Assembly: GCA_039025855.1 (NCBI GenBank)
Contig: JBCCNL010000020.1
Span: 1-62,276 of the forward strand
Direction of reading: 5' to 3'
DNA: 62,276 nt
From: JBCCOW01 sp039025855
GTDB lineage: Bacteria > Planctomycetota > Phycisphaerae > Phycisphaerales > Phycisphaeraceae
Part shown: positions 16,200 through 24,798 of the stretch, piece after piece
Layout: the number at the start of each line of letters is the position of its first letter
How positions within the stretch are numbered: position 1 is the stretch's first letter
Notes under the pieces: generated by a model
What the model saw: the letters and a program-made list of their open reading frames with translations, nothing else
Database searches by the model: none
What the model was told of the DNA's origin: nothing
Made by a program: the position numbers and the translations under genes

Positions 16200-16961
16200 G
16201 TGCTTCGGATCATATTTGGGGTTAAGCGTCGGCGGACGGTGGGAGACCGGTTGCGGGGTGCGGCCCTGCGTGTGGTGGCCTTGGGCCTGGTGCCGGTGCT
16301 GCTGATGGGCGCGGTGTTGGTGTACGTTCAGCGGCAGCATCCGGCGACGGCGTCGGCGTATGTGGAGCGGGCGTGGGACTGGGCGTCGGAGCTGGCGACG
16401 GGCGAGCGGGACCGGGTGGCGGCGGAGCGTTCGCTGTTCTTGCAGCAGGCGGATCGGCTGGAGCGAGCAGGGGACGGGGTGGCCTGGGCGGGTTATGTGG
16501 TGGGGTATGCGGAGCAGGCGTCGCCGGCGGAGACGCGGGCGGTGTTGGAGCGGACGGTGGAGCTGATCGAGAGCGGCGATGGCCGGCTGCCGGTGTGGTA
16601 CGTGCGGGCGGCGTACCTGGACGTGACGGGTCAGTCGCAGGCGGCGCTGCAGGCGTTCGCGTCGGCGGAGCTGGTGGCGCGGTGTGATGCGGCGCGGCTG
16701 GTGGAGGGGCCCGGTGCGTTGGCGCGGGTGCGTGAAGTGAGTGGGTTGATGCCGGGTCTGGAATCGAGCTGGGCGGGCCTGGCGTTGGCGGAGCGGGAGC
16801 GTTTGGTGTTGCAGGCGTTGACGGCCGAGGCGGATGCGCGGGATCGGTCGCCGGCGGTGTGGGTGGTGGGGGATGGGCCATCGGCGGAGCTGGATGCGGC
16901 GCGTTGGCAGGTGGTGCGTCAGTCGGTGCGGGCGCAGTGGTCGGAGGGGGTGTTGGAGTGA
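16200..16961 (+). CDS. Hypothetical single-pass membrane protein
   Basis: The frame has a basic N terminus, one membrane helix (VVALGLVPVLLMGAVLVYV) and a helical extracytoplasmic part of about 200 residues with a TPR-like feel (YVVGYAEQASPAETRAVLE, YLDVTGQSQAALQAFASAE). I do not recognise the family. GTG 16200 is chosen because GGAG lies 8 bp upstream; the same frame extends to an ATG at 16128, which is an alternative. Codons end mainly in G. A palindrome lies just after the stop. Confidence 0.6.
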   Translation: MLRIIFGVKRRRTVGDRLRGAALRVVALGLVPVLLMGAVLVYVQRQHPATASAYVERAWDWASELATGERDRVAAERSLFLQQADRLERAGDGVAWAGYVVGYAEQASPAETRAVLERTVELIESGDGRLPVWYVRAAYLDVTGQSQAALQAFASAELVARCDAARLVEGPGALARVREVSGLMPGLESSWAGLALAERERLVLQALTAEADARDRSPAVWVVGDGPSAELDAARWQVVRQSVRAQWSEGVLE

Positions 16962-16983
16962 GTGGGGGGGGTGGCGGCACGCT

Positions 16984-17007
16984 GCCCGGCCGTGGCTACG
17001 GCCGGGC
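16984..17007. repeat. Palindrome with GCTTTAA tail, possible terminator
   Basis: GCCCGGCCGT-GGCT-ACGGCCGGGC, then TTTAA. A perfect 10-bp stem after a plus-strand gene and 37 bp before the next one. It could stop or process the transcript, but the sequence also fits the dispersed palindrome family (compare 48624-48650). Confidence 0.7.
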
Positions 17008-17044
17008 TTTAAGGGGGGGCTGTTGTTTGGGGTAGAGTGCGGGA

Positions 17045-18160
17045 ATGGATAAGAAGATTGGGTTGATGGGCGGGGGGGTGGTCGCGGATTACGGGCATAT
17101 CCCGGCGATCAAGTACATCCCGGGGCTGGAGATGCGGGCGCTGTTTGATCCGGACGCGGCGCGGCTGGCGGACATGGTGCGTCGGCACGAGATCCCCGAG
17201 GCGTATCAGGATCAGGACGCGTTTCTGGATAGTGGGCTGGATGCGGTGGGGATCACGTCGCCGGCCCCGTTTCACAAGGCGAACGTGTTGGCGGCGGCGG
17301 AGCGGGGGTTGCCGGTGCTGTGCGAGAAGCCGTTGGCGATGGATGAGGCGGAAGGTCGGGAGATGATTGCGGCGATGGCGGCGGCGGAGCGTCGTGATGG
17401 GAGCGGGAAGGGTGTGCCGTTGTTTGTGGGGTTTTGCTATCGGTTCAGCAAGTCGGCGTTGGAGATCAAGCGGCTGGTGGATGAGGGGGCGATCGGGGAG
17501 GTGCGGACGCTCCGGCTGATTTACAACTGGGATTGTCACGGCAAGTGGTACCGGCCTGATCCGGAGGGTCGGCCGGACCATTGGGAGGTCGATCCGCGGC
17601 GGGCGGGTCGGATGGAAGAGGGCGGCCCGATGGTGGACTGTGGGACGCACCAGATCGACCTGGCGCGGTGGTGGCTGGGGTCGGAGGTGGAGCGGTATAC
17701 GGCGTCGGCGTCGTGGGTGGACGAGTATGAGGCGCCGGACCACATGTGGCTGCACATGGACCACGCGTGCGGGGCGCACACGATGGTCGAAATGAGCTTC
17801 AGTTATGGGCACACGACGCGGGACAAGTTCTCCGACTTCCGGTACGAGCTGATCGGGACCGACGGGATGATCCACTACCACCGGGAGGACTCGCGGTTCC
17901 AACTGCGGACGGATCAGGAGACCCGGCATCTGGAGTACCACCACGAGAAGAACTTCGCGGAGATGTACCGGGACTTTGGCCGGCTGCTGGAGACGGGTGA
18001 CCCGGGGAACCTGACGACGGCGGAGGACGCGCTTCGGGTCACGGAGATCGCACGGACGGCGACGGAGCGGGTGATCGCGGATCGGGTGGTTCGGCCGATC
18101 TCACGCCGAGCGGGGGGCGATCGGCGGCCATCTCAGCCGGCCCCGCTGGCGGAGGCCTGA
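17045..18160 (+). CDS. Gfo/Idh/MocA family oxidoreductase
   Basis: The 371-residue protein has the Rossmann start IGLMGGGVVADYGHIPAI, the family motif CEKPLAMDEAEGREM (Glu-Lys-Pro) near residue 97 and the C-terminal substrate domain with GGPMVDCGTHQIDLARWW, where the His is the likely catalytic residue. Such enzymes oxidise or reduce sugars and inositols with NAD(P); the substrate cannot be read from sequence. No signal peptide is seen. The last 25 residues after DRVVRPISRR are low complexity. It stands alone between unrelated genes. Confidence 0.93.
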   Translation: MDKKIGLMGGGVVADYGHIPAIKYIPGLEMRALFDPDAARLADMVRRHEIPEAYQDQDAFLDSGLDAVGITSPAPFHKANVLAAAERGLPVLCEKPLAMDEAEGREMIAAMAAAERRDGSGKGVPLFVGFCYRFSKSALEIKRLVDEGAIGEVRTLRLIYNWDCHGKWYRPDPEGRPDHWEVDPRRAGRMEEGGPMVDCGTHQIDLARWWLGSEVERYTASASWVDEYEAPDHMWLHMDHACGAHTMVEMSFSYGHTTRDKFSDFRYELIGTDGMIHYHREDSRFQLRTDQETRHLEYHHEKNFAEMYRDFGRLLETGDPGNLTTAEDALRVTEIARTATERVIADRVVRPISRRAGGDRRPSQPAPLAEA

Positions 18161-18293
18161 GCTGGGGTGGGCGGCGGGGGGGCGGCGCGTTTCTGGGAAT
18201 ATTCGGGATTGGCGAACGATTTGCTCGGTCGGCGACTACCCTTATGGGTGGCGTACGGCTGCCCCTTAATTCCATCATGAGGATTAGATCACG

Positions 18294-18872
18294 ATGAGCA
18301 TTCCCACTGAACCGTCCGGACGATCGGGTTACGACAATGAGGCGTTGGCGGTGCCGCCGCGGTCGAGCCTGACGTCTCGGGTGCTTTGGCCGTTGGTGTT
18401 TGTGCTGGTGGGGATTGGTGCGTGGGGGGTGCTGAACTACGCGGGGGGCGCAGCGTCTGCGGCGGAGGCGGAGAAGGGTGGGCTTGCGGACTGGGAAGCC
18501 TCGCTGGAGAAGGCGTTTGAGAAAGCGAAGGCGGAGGACAAGCCGATCCTGGTGTATTTCACCGCGGACTGGTGCCCGCCCTGCCAGATGTTTAAGAAGG
18601 AGGTCTTGACCAAGGCTGAGGTCGATGGCCTGATCAAGGAGCAGGTGGTGCCGGTTCTGGTTGATGTGGACACGCTGCAGGACAAGGAGCGTGAGGCGGA
18701 GATGAAGCTGGCGGCGAAGCTGAAGGTCGAGTTCATCCCGGACATGTACATGTTCGACTCCGAGGGCAATCGGGTCGGGCGGTACAGCTTCAATCCGAGC
18801 GAGTCCGACCTGCCGGGCAAGTTTTCGAAGTGGCTGAAAGAGGGTGTGGCGAAGGCCAAGGCGGGGGAGTGA
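18294..18872 (+). CDS. Membrane-anchored thioredoxin-fold protein
   Basis: The 192-residue protein has a cytoplasmic N terminus, one membrane helix (VLWPLVFVLVGIGAWGVL) and a thioredoxin domain facing outward. The domain resembles DsbD-gamma and Thioredoxin_7 proteins, with the redox motif WCPPC in VYFTADWCPPCQMFKKEV and the segment VEFIPDMYMFDSEGNRVGR. It probably shuttles electrons to extracytoplasmic disulfides. GAGGA lies upstream of ATG 18294. It is flanked by unrelated genes, so the partner is unknown. Confidence 0.9.
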   Translation: MSIPTEPSGRSGYDNEALAVPPRSSLTSRVLWPLVFVLVGIGAWGVLNYAGGAASAAEAEKGGLADWEASLEKAFEKAKAEDKPILVYFTADWCPPCQMFKKEVLTKAEVDGLIKEQVVPVLVDVDTLQDKEREAEMKLAAKLKVEFIPDMYMFDSEGNRVGRYSFNPSESDLPGKFSKWLKEGVAKAKAGE

Positions 18873-19035
18873 CCGGCCGGGAGTGCGGTTTGCATGGATA
18901 GGCCGCGCGTTGTGCGGGGCTGGACGGACGGTTGTAACCGTCACAGGCCCTACAGACGGACTTGGAGTGATGCCTGGTGTCGGGGCGGTGGGGGTTGCAC
19001 GGTTGTAGGGTCTGCGCCCGTCCGATGAGACGGGC

Positions 19036-20055
19036 ATGAGGCGAGATCCAGACAAGCGTGCGGGCGGTCGGTCCGGTGATTCGGCGTCGTCGGCGGGGGC
19101 GAAGCGTCCGCGGCGGTGGCTGCGTCGGATGGTGTGGGGTGGCGCGATAGGCGGCGTGTTGAGCCTGTTGTCGGTGACGGCGTTGTGGTGGATGACGCAG
19201 TCGACGCCGGCGTTCTATTCGGCGTATCTCGGCCAGAGCGAGGCGGAGCAGGAGCTGGCGGAGGCGGCGTTGGACGCGAAGCTGGCGGCACTGGTGGAGT
19301 CGGCGTATCGGGAGACGGCCCGCGCGTCGGAGTCGGGCGAGCTGTCGGTGATTGACGGGGCGGACGGGCTGGAGCGGGAGCGGGACGAGCTGGCGGTGAT
19401 GGTGTCGGGGGTGGTTCCGGGAGAGGGGCGGGGTGGGGGGCCGGTGCGGATCGACGCGGTGCGGGAGCTGTCGCTGGACAACGCGGAGTTGGCGGCGCTG
19501 GTGGCTCGGCATCTCGACGAGTGGATGCGGCAGCGCGGGTACGTTCGGCCTACAGGACTGAAGCGTCCGATCGTGGCGGTGTATCTCGGCCAACTGCACC
19601 TGGCGTTCACGCTGCAGACCGAGCGGTATACGCAGACGTTCTCGGGTCAGATGGCGCTGCGGTTGATCGATACGGGGATGGCGGAGTTGTCGGTGTCTCG
19701 GCTGCGGGCGGGTGAGCTGCCGCTCCCGGTGGGCGGGGTGAGTGGTTACCTGGACGGGCGGGGCGGGGAGCGTGCACGGCGGATCGGCGAGTGGCTGGAG
19801 ACGCTGGAGCGGGTGGAGTTCCGGCCGGTGTTGAAGCTGGAACACGGTGTGCGGGCGCGGCTTGTTGAGTTCGACCTGCGTGAAGACGGGATCGATCTGC
19901 GTCTTCGGCTGCAGGACCGGCAGACGTATCGCCGGGACAACTATCAGCTCGCGGCGGGGGCGACGGTGGATGACCTGGGGTTGATGCACAACGCGCCGCG
20001 GCCCGGGGTGGGGGTGGGCGGGGACTCGGTGCTGGTGGGTGTGCCGGTGGAGTAG
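19036..20055 (+). CDS. Hypothetical single-pass membrane protein
   Basis: The 339-residue protein has an arginine-rich cytoplasmic head, one membrane helix (GGAIGGVLSLLSVTALWWM) and a large soluble part. The start of the soluble part (STPAFYSAYLGQSEAEQELAE) and a beta-rich second half (LKRPIVAVYLGQLHLAFTL, VEFRPVLKLEHGVRARLVEF) suggest a folded domain. I do not know the family. ATG 19036 follows about 160 bp that contain no recognisable gene. It is convergent with the E2 gene, with a perfect palindrome between the stops. Confidence 0.65.
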   Translation: MRRDPDKRAGGRSGDSASSAGAKRPRRWLRRMVWGGAIGGVLSLLSVTALWWMTQSTPAFYSAYLGQSEAEQELAEAALDAKLAALVESAYRETARASESGELSVIDGADGLERERDELAVMVSGVVPGEGRGGGPVRIDAVRELSLDNAELAALVARHLDEWMRQRGYVRPTGLKRPIVAVYLGQLHLAFTLQTERYTQTFSGQMALRLIDTGMAELSVSRLRAGELPLPVGGVSGYLDGRGGERARRIGEWLETLERVEFRPVLKLEHGVRARLVEFDLREDGIDLRLRLQDRQTYRRDNYQLAAGATVDDLGLMHNAPRPGVGVGGDSVLVGVPVE

Positions 20056-20137
20056 GTTGGACGGGTCATAGCGGCGATGCAATGCATCACTGCGAAGGAT
20101 TGGCGTTGCGACTCGGCTACGGGCGTATTCGGCGGGC

Positions 20138-20166
20138 GGCCCCGGGTCATTGACCCGGGGCTAAAT
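20138..20166. repeat. Palindrome with GCTAAA tail between convergent genes
   Basis: CCCCGGGTCA-T-TGACCCGGGG followed by CTAAAT. The 29 bases are identical to 50043-50071. It lies between the stops of the gene ending at 20055 and the E2 gene ending at 20188, so it may serve as a bidirectional terminator. Confidence 0.8.
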
Positions 20167-20187
20167 AAGCTGTTAGGTGGGCGGTGG

Positions 20188-21495
20188 TCACACCAGCAGG
20201 GCGGCGGGGTTTTGGAGGAGGCCGCGGAGGGTGCTGAGGTATTCAGCGGCCTGAGCGCCGTCGATGGCGCGGTGGTCGCCGGAGAGGGTGACGTTCATGA
20301 CGTGGCCGATGGCGAGTTCGTTGTCGCGGACGACGGGCTGTTTGATGGCGGCGCCGACGGCGATGATGGCGGCGTTGGGCGGGTTGACGATGGCGGAGAA
20401 CTGGGTGACGCCGTACTGCGGCATGCCGAGGTTGGAGATGGTGATGGTGGAGTCGGCCATGTCCTCGGGGGGCAGGCCCTTGCCCTTGGCTTTGCCGGCT
20501 AACGCTTTGATCTCTTCGGAGATCTGTCTTAGCCCCTTGGATTGGACGTCGCGGACGACGGCGACGAGGAGGCCGCCGCCCTTGTCTTCGGGGAGGGCGA
20601 TGGCGGTGCCGACGTTGACCGAGCCGTGCTGCTGGATGGCGTCGCCGGTCCAGCTGCTGTTGATGGCGGGGTGTTGGGCGGCGGCGAGGGCGACGCCGCG
20701 GGTGATGAAGTCGTTGATGGAGAGCTTGATGCCCTGGGGCTCGAGCTGGGCGTTGATGGTGCCGCGGAGGGCCATGAGGGCGTCCATCTCGACGGCGACG
20801 GAGACTTGGAAGTGGGGGACGGTGGTCTTGGATTCGACGAGGCGTTTGGCGATGGTCTTGCGCATGCCCGAGACGGGGATGGTCTTGGATTCGAGGGTGG
20901 CGGGCATGACCGGGGGTGGTGGTGCGGGCGCGGGAGACTTTGGTGGCGCGGAGCCCGCAGAATCCTGCGGCTTCTGCGGGCTTTGGTGGGTGGGGTCGGC
21001 GGCGCGGAGGACGTCGCGTTTGATGATGCGGCCGTCGGGGCCGGAGCCCTGGAGGGTGTTGACGTCGATGCTGTGCTGCTCGGCGAGCTTGGCGGCGAGG
21101 GGGGAGATGCGGACGCGGCCGGCGGGTGCGGGGGGCGCGGCGGCGGGGGTTTCGGGCACGGGCGGTGCGGTGTCGGGCGGGGCGGGGGCGTCGCTGGAGC
21201 CGGTGGTAGCGGCGGCGGTGGCCACGTCCATCTTGGCGGCTTCGTCGAGGTCTTCGCCATCGGCGGCGAGGATGAGGATGGCTTGGCCGACCGGGACGGT
21301 GCTGCCCTCGCCGATGGCGAGCTTGGCGATGGTGCCGTCTTCGAAGGCCTGGAGCTCCATGGTCGCTTTGTCGGTCTCGACGTCGGCGAGCAGGTCGCCG
21401 GCGGAGACGGTGTCGCCGACCTTGACGTGCCAGGTCACGAGGGTGCCCTCTTCCATGGTGTCGGAGAGGCGGGGCATTTCGATGGCGGTGGGCAT
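20188..21495 (-). CDS. pdhC: Pyruvate dehydrogenase E2, dihydrolipoamide acetyltransferase
   Basis: The 435-residue protein has one lipoyl domain (lysine in VETDKATMELQ near residue 43), a Pro/Ala linker, a peripheral-subunit-binding domain (RISPLAAKLAEQHSIDVN), a second linker and the catalytic domain ending in SGDHRAIDGAQAAEYL, with the DHR-DG active site. It transfers acetyl from the lipoyl arm to CoA. The ATG at 21495 begins MPTAIEMPRLSDTMEEGT, the expected N terminus; the frame continues upstream but is not coding there. A palindrome (20953-20981) is translated in the second linker. The E1-beta and E1-alpha genes lie upstream on the same strand, separated by other genes. Confidence 0.95.
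   Translation of the reverse strand: MPTAIEMPRLSDTMEEGTLVTWHVKVGDTVSAGDLLADVETDKATMELQAFEDGTIAKLAIGEGSTVPVGQAILILAADGEDLDEAAKMDVATAAATTGSSDAPAPPDTAPPVPETPAAAPPAPAGRVRISPLAAKLAEQHSIDVNTLQGSGPDGRIIKRDVLRAADPTHQSPQKPQDSAGSAPPKSPAPAPPPPVMPATLESKTIPVSGMRKTIAKRLVESKTTVPHFQVSVAVEMDALMALRGTINAQLEPQGIKLSINDFITRGVALAAAQHPAINSSWTGDAIQQHGSVNVGTAIALPEDKGGGLLVAVVRDVQSKGLRQISEEIKALAGKAKGKGLPPEDMADSTITISNLGMPQYGVTQFSAIVNPPNAAIIAVGAAIKQPVVRDNELAIGHVMNVTLSGDHRAIDGAQAAEYLSTLRGLLQNPAALLV
20953..20981. repeat. Palindrome inside pdhC linker
   Basis: GCCCGCAGAA and TTCTGCGGGC with a 9-nt loop, followed by TTT. It is translated in the flexible linker between the binding and catalytic domains (SPQKPQDSAGSAP). Confidence 0.75.
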
Positions 21496-21679
21496 GGGTC
21501 GGCCTTTCGGGTCGGCGTGGGGGTGTGGCGTCAGGTCCCGGTGGGTGGGGTGCGAGCGTTGACGGGCGTCGCGACGCGGGAGGATGAGTTTAGCCGAGCG
21601 GGGGGCGGGCGGCTGGCGCATGAAAAAGGCCCAGGCGGGGAGCCTGGGCCTCGGCGGGAGGATGAGTTGTGGGTGGGTC

Positions 21680-22312
21680 TTAGTCGGCCTTGCGACGCCG
21701 GCGGGCGACGAGGGCGCCGAGGAGGCTGATACCGGCGAGGGCGGCCGTGGGCGTGGGCATCGACACGGGCATGTCGGGCTTGACGGCGTGGTCGCCGAGG
21801 CCGGTGATGAGGACGGCCGAGTTGTCGCCGTCGGTGACGGTGTAGACGATGCGGTAGCCGACTTCATCGATGGTGTCGTCGAGGTCGGAGAGGTCGGAGT
21901 CGTTGTCCTGGTGCTTTTCGAAGTAGACCATGGCGTCGTCAAGCTTGGTGTCCTTCATGCCGGCGAAACCGGCGAGGCTGGAGAACGTGGGCAGGGCGAT
22001 GCTGTCGGGGTCGGCGAAGGCGTCGATGTCGGCGTTGTTGGGGCCCAGGCCGTAGCGGGACCAGTCGAAGTCCTGGCCGAAGACGGTGTCGACCTCGAAG
22101 TAGATGCCGGTGACGGAGGTGCCGTCGGTGGAATCGTTGTTGATGAGGAACTCCCAGTCGTCGCCGGCGTCGCTGATGGTGACGGTGAGGTCGAGGCCGT
22201 CGAAGCTGGTGTAGCCGTCGTTCTCGAGGACGAAGAGGGGGTGGGTGCCGGCGAAGGCTGAGCCGGCGGTGGCAAGGCTGAGAGCCAGGGCGGTGGTGGC
22301 GGTGCGAATCAT
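21680..22312 (-). CDS. Secreted protein with PEP-CTERM-like sorting tail
   Basis: The 210-residue protein starts with a signal peptide (TALALSLATAGSAFA), has an acidic beta-rich body (DGLDLTVTISDAGDDWEFLI) and ends with a tripartite tail: MPTPTAALAG, a hydrophobic helix (ISLLGALVA) and RRRRK. This is the layout of PEP-CTERM proteins, which are processed by an exosortase at the membrane and delivered to the surface; the motif here is P-T-P-T-A-A instead of V-P-E-P. The start at 22312 is preceded by AGGAGAGAA. A second protein with the same kind of tail lies at 35954. The body family is unknown. Confidence 0.85.
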   Translation of the reverse strand: MIRTATTALALSLATAGSAFAGTHPLFVLENDGYTSFDGLDLTVTISDAGDDWEFLINNDSTDGTSVTGIYFEVDTVFGQDFDWSRYGLGPNNADIDAFADPDSIALPTFSSLAGFAGMKDTKLDDAMVYFEKHQDNDSDLSDLDDTIDEVGYRIVYTVTDGDNSAVLITGLGDHAVKPDMPVSMPTPTAALAGISLLGALVARRRRKAD

Positions 22313-22440
22313 CTTTCTCTCCTGATCGGGGGGGTGGAGGCTGGTGAGGACCAGCGACAAGGGAAGTGAGCCACAGGAATGGGCGGTTGCCACGCCGATG
22401 CCCCGAGAAGGCGTGTGTTTTGAGGGGAGACGCCCGGTCA

Positions 22441-22462
22441 GGCTGTACAGCCTGTACAGGCC
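22441..22462. promoter_or_regulatory. Candidate operator: two overlapping TGTACA palindromes
   Basis: GGCTGTACAGCC and CCTGTACAGG overlap, placing two TGTACA cores 10 bp apart, that is on the same helix face. The site lies about 130 bp upstream of the PEP-CTERM-like gene start. Regulator binding is inferred from symmetry only. Confidence 0.4.
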
Positions 22463-22527
22463 GCACGGGATGGCCGTGTGACGGGCCTGTGTTGCGGGTG
22501 CGGGGATGGGCTGAGGTGCGAGATGCG

Positions 22528-22671
22528 TCAGGCCTGCGGGCTACGCCAGCAGGTGAGCTTGTTGTGTTCGAGGAGGTAGAGCTCGCCCTCGCCGGCGGCG
22601 CGGAGCTCGAAGCGGGCCCTGAAGGGGATCCGGCGGAGGACTTCGCTTGTCAGGGGGTTGGTTCGGCCCAC
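22528..22671 (-). CDS. Possible small protein of 47 residues
   Basis: A short frame from GTG 22671 to TGA 22528 overlaps the end of the upstream membrane-protein gene by 22 bp. The product (core FRARFELRAAGEGELYLLEH) has plausible composition and alternating polarity, but I recognise no family. It could be a real small protein translated by coupling, or the remnant of a longer gene. The ATG-like start is weak (GTG without an obvious ribosome binding site). Confidence 0.35.
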   Translation of the reverse strand: MGRTNPLTSEVLRRIPFRARFELRAAGEGELYLLEHNKLTCWRSPQA

Positions 22672-22964
22672 TTCTGCAGGTCAGAGCGGAACAGCCAGGG
22701 CACGAAGAAAAAGCCTATGAAGAAGGCGGGCAGGAGCAGGACTGCCAAGAGCAGCTGCCGGCTGGCGTAGCCGGGCGGTCCGCCGGTACGGGCGGCCAGG
22801 TAGAGGCAGATGAGCATACCGGTGAGGTTGAGCGTGATGAGGCCGAGGCCGACCGCGGCGAAAGCGGGGTGGTGCAGGGGGAACAGCAGGAAGATGAGGC
22901 CGGTGGTCGTGAGAGTGGCCCACCACCAGCCGATCATGGCTTCGCAGTATTTGGGCTGGCTCAT
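22650..22964 (-). CDS. Hypothetical small membrane protein
   Basis: The 104-residue protein has three hydrophobic stretches (MIGWWWATLTTTGLIFLLF, VGLGLITLNLTGMLICLYLA and LLLAVLLLPAFFIGFFFVPW). No family is recognised. It starts 22 bp after the stop of the E1-beta gene on the same strand, so it is probably in the pyruvate dehydrogenase transcript. A role in that pathway is not indicated by its sequence. Confidence 0.7.
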   Translation of the reverse strand: MSQPKYCEAMIGWWWATLTTTGLIFLLFPLHHPAFAAVGLGLITLNLTGMLICLYLAARTGGPPGYASRQLLLAVLLLPAFFIGFFFVPWLFRSDLQKWAEPTP

Positions 22965-22986
22965 CTCTCGGAAAGGGTTGGTGTGG

Positions 22987-24030
22987 TCAGGCGTTGTAGG
23001 TCGCGGCGCGGACGGCCTCGGCGATCTTGCGGGCGTTGGGGAGCATGTCCTGTTCGCGCTGTCGATTGTAGGGGGCGGGGATGTCGTCGTTGTTCACGCG
23101 GATGACGTGGTTGTCCAGGTCGTCGAAGCAGTACTGGCTGACCTGGGCGGCGACCTCGGAGCCGACGGAGGCGAAGGGCCAGGTCTGGTCGACGACGACG
23201 CAGTAGTTGGTCTTCTTGACGGAGTTGACGATGGTCTCGATGTCGAGGGGCCGGTAGGTGCGGACGTCGACGACCTCGATGTCGATGCCATCCTTTTCGA
23301 GGGCTTCGGCGGCTTCGAGGGCGAAGTGGACGGGTCGGCCGGCGGCGACGACGGTGCAGTCGGTGCCGGGCTTGATGATGTTGGCCTGGCCGAGGGGGAT
23401 GACGAAGTCGTCGTCGTGTTCGGGGGGGGCCCACTGTCCGCCCTGGAGGTATTTGGAGAAGTCTTTGTCGCCGCGGGCACCCATGCCGAGCATGCGTTCG
23501 GATTCGAGGTTGAAGAACGGGTCGGGGTCCTGGATGCCGGCCTTGAGCAGGCCCTTGGCGTCGCGGGGGGTGGAGGGGACGGCGAGCTTGAGGCCGGGCA
23601 CGGAGGCGAACATGGACTCGACGGACCAGGAGTGGGTGGAGCCGAGCTGGCCGCCGGCGCCGTTGTTGCCGCGGAAGACGGCGGGGCAGCCGAACTGTCC
23701 GCCGGACATGTAGAGCATTTTGGGGGCATTGTTGATGATCTGGTCGGCGGCGACGAGGCAGAAGGACCAGGACATGAACTCAATGATGGGCCGGAGGCCG
23801 TACATGGCGGCGCCGACGCCGAGGCCCGCGAAGCCGGTTTCGGAGATGGGCGAGTCGACGATCCGGCGGGGGCCAAACTCTTCGATCATGCCCTCGGAGA
23901 CTTTGTAAGCCCCGTTGTATTCGGCGACCTCTTCGCCCATGAGGAAGACGCGGTCGTCGGCCCGCATTTCCTCCTGCATGGCCTGCTTGAGGGCTTCGCG
24001 GTACTGGATTTTTCGGTCGGTGGTTGCCAT
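22987..24030 (-). CDS. pdhB: Pyruvate dehydrogenase E1 component, beta subunit
   Basis: The 347-residue protein is a typical alpha2beta2-type E1-beta: REALKQAMQEEMRADDRVFL at the start, GEEVAEYNGAYKVSEG, the segment DSPISETGFAGLGVGAA and a C-terminal transketolase domain (DVRTYRPLDIETIVNSVKKT). With E1-alpha it binds thiamine diphosphate and decarboxylates pyruvate, acetylating the E2 lipoyl group. A closely related 2-oxo acid such as a branched-chain acid cannot be fully excluded. The gene lies between a GAF protein gene and a small membrane-protein gene on the same strand. Confidence 0.95.
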   Translation of the reverse strand: MATTDRKIQYREALKQAMQEEMRADDRVFLMGEEVAEYNGAYKVSEGMIEEFGPRRIVDSPISETGFAGLGVGAAMYGLRPIIEFMSWSFCLVAADQIINNAPKMLYMSGGQFGCPAVFRGNNGAGGQLGSTHSWSVESMFASVPGLKLAVPSTPRDAKGLLKAGIQDPDPFFNLESERMLGMGARGDKDFSKYLQGGQWAPPEHDDDFVIPLGQANIIKPGTDCTVVAAGRPVHFALEAAEALEKDGIDIEVVDVRTYRPLDIETIVNSVKKTNYCVVVDQTWPFASVGSEVAAQVSQYCFDDLDNHVIRVNNDDIPAPYNRQREQDMLPNARKIAEAVRAATYNA

Positions 24031-24048
24031 GACGGGAGTATAAGGCGG

Positions 24049-24603
24049 TTACTCCGGATCGGGCGTTGGGGTGGGGCTGGGGGGGCTCTTGGGCTCACCG
24101 ACGAGGGTGTTGAGCAGGTCGCGGACCTGGATGTGGTCGGAGACGAGCTTGGCCATGAGGTGGAGGGTCTGGCGTTCGTGCTCGGTGAGCTTGCGGGGCT
24201 CGCGGTCGATGATGCAGAGGGTGCCGAGGTAGTGGCCGGCGTCGTCCATGATGGGGCAGCCGGCGTAGAAGCGGATGTGTGGGGGCTCGGTCACGAAGGG
24301 GTTGTCGTGGAAGCGTTGGTCGGCGCGGGCGTCGGTCACTTCGAAGATTTCGGGGTCGAGGATGGCGTGGGCACAGAAGGCGTGCTCGCGGCAGGATTCG
24401 GCGGCTTCAACGCCACACTTGGCCTTGAACCACTGGCGGTTGCTGTCGATCAGGCTGACGAGCGCGATGGGGACTTTGAAGTGGGTGCAGGCGAGCTCGA
24501 CCATGTCATCGAAGAACGCCTCGGGCGGGGTATCGAGGAGCTTGTGGCCTTGGAGTGCCAGCAGGCGGAGGACTTCGTCGTGAGGGAGGGGGGCTGCGAT
24601 CAT
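24049..24603 (-). CDS. GAF domain protein
   Basis: The 184-residue protein is essentially one GAF domain (about residues 25-165), with the segments FKVPIALVSLIDSNRQWFKA, HAFCAHAILDP and IRFYAGCPIMDDAGHYLGTL that recur in light- or small-molecule-sensing GAF proteins. There is no output domain, so it may act through a partner. The same GAF type starts the HD-GYP protein just upstream, and the two look like tandem paralogues. It ends 18 bp before the start of the E1-beta gene. The 195 bp upstream hold no visible gene. Confidence 0.88.
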   Translation of the reverse strand: MIAAPLPHDEVLRLLALQGHKLLDTPPEAFFDDMVELACTHFKVPIALVSLIDSNRQWFKAKCGVEAAESCREHAFCAHAILDPEIFEVTDARADQRFHDNPFVTEPPHIRFYAGCPIMDDAGHYLGTLCIIDREPRKLTEHERQTLHLMAKLVSDHIQVRDLLNTLVGEPKSPPSPTPTPDPE

Positions 24604-24798
24604 GGGACGCGTGTATCGGGCTGCGGCGTTGCAGCGACGTCTTCAAGGAACGCCCCCCGGCGAAGGCATTGGCCGTCTGAGCGGCCAGCCAATTGATACG
24701 TAGATAATCGGGCGTTTCGGCGCCTGACTTGTGGTCGATGGCTGCTTTTGGGCCTCTGCACGCAGGTCGAGCGTTTGCCGCGGGGCGAGGCGTGCGTG

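Noticed and set aside
21496..21942. Upstream extension of the E2 reading frame
   Set aside because: It overlaps the PEP-CTERM-like gene in another phase and gives Ser/Thr/Pro-rich sequence; the lipoyl domain starts at 21495.
24604..24798. Possible c-di-GMP riboswitch between the two GAF genes
   Set aside because: No GEMM-type conserved core could be found; only short hairpins are visible.
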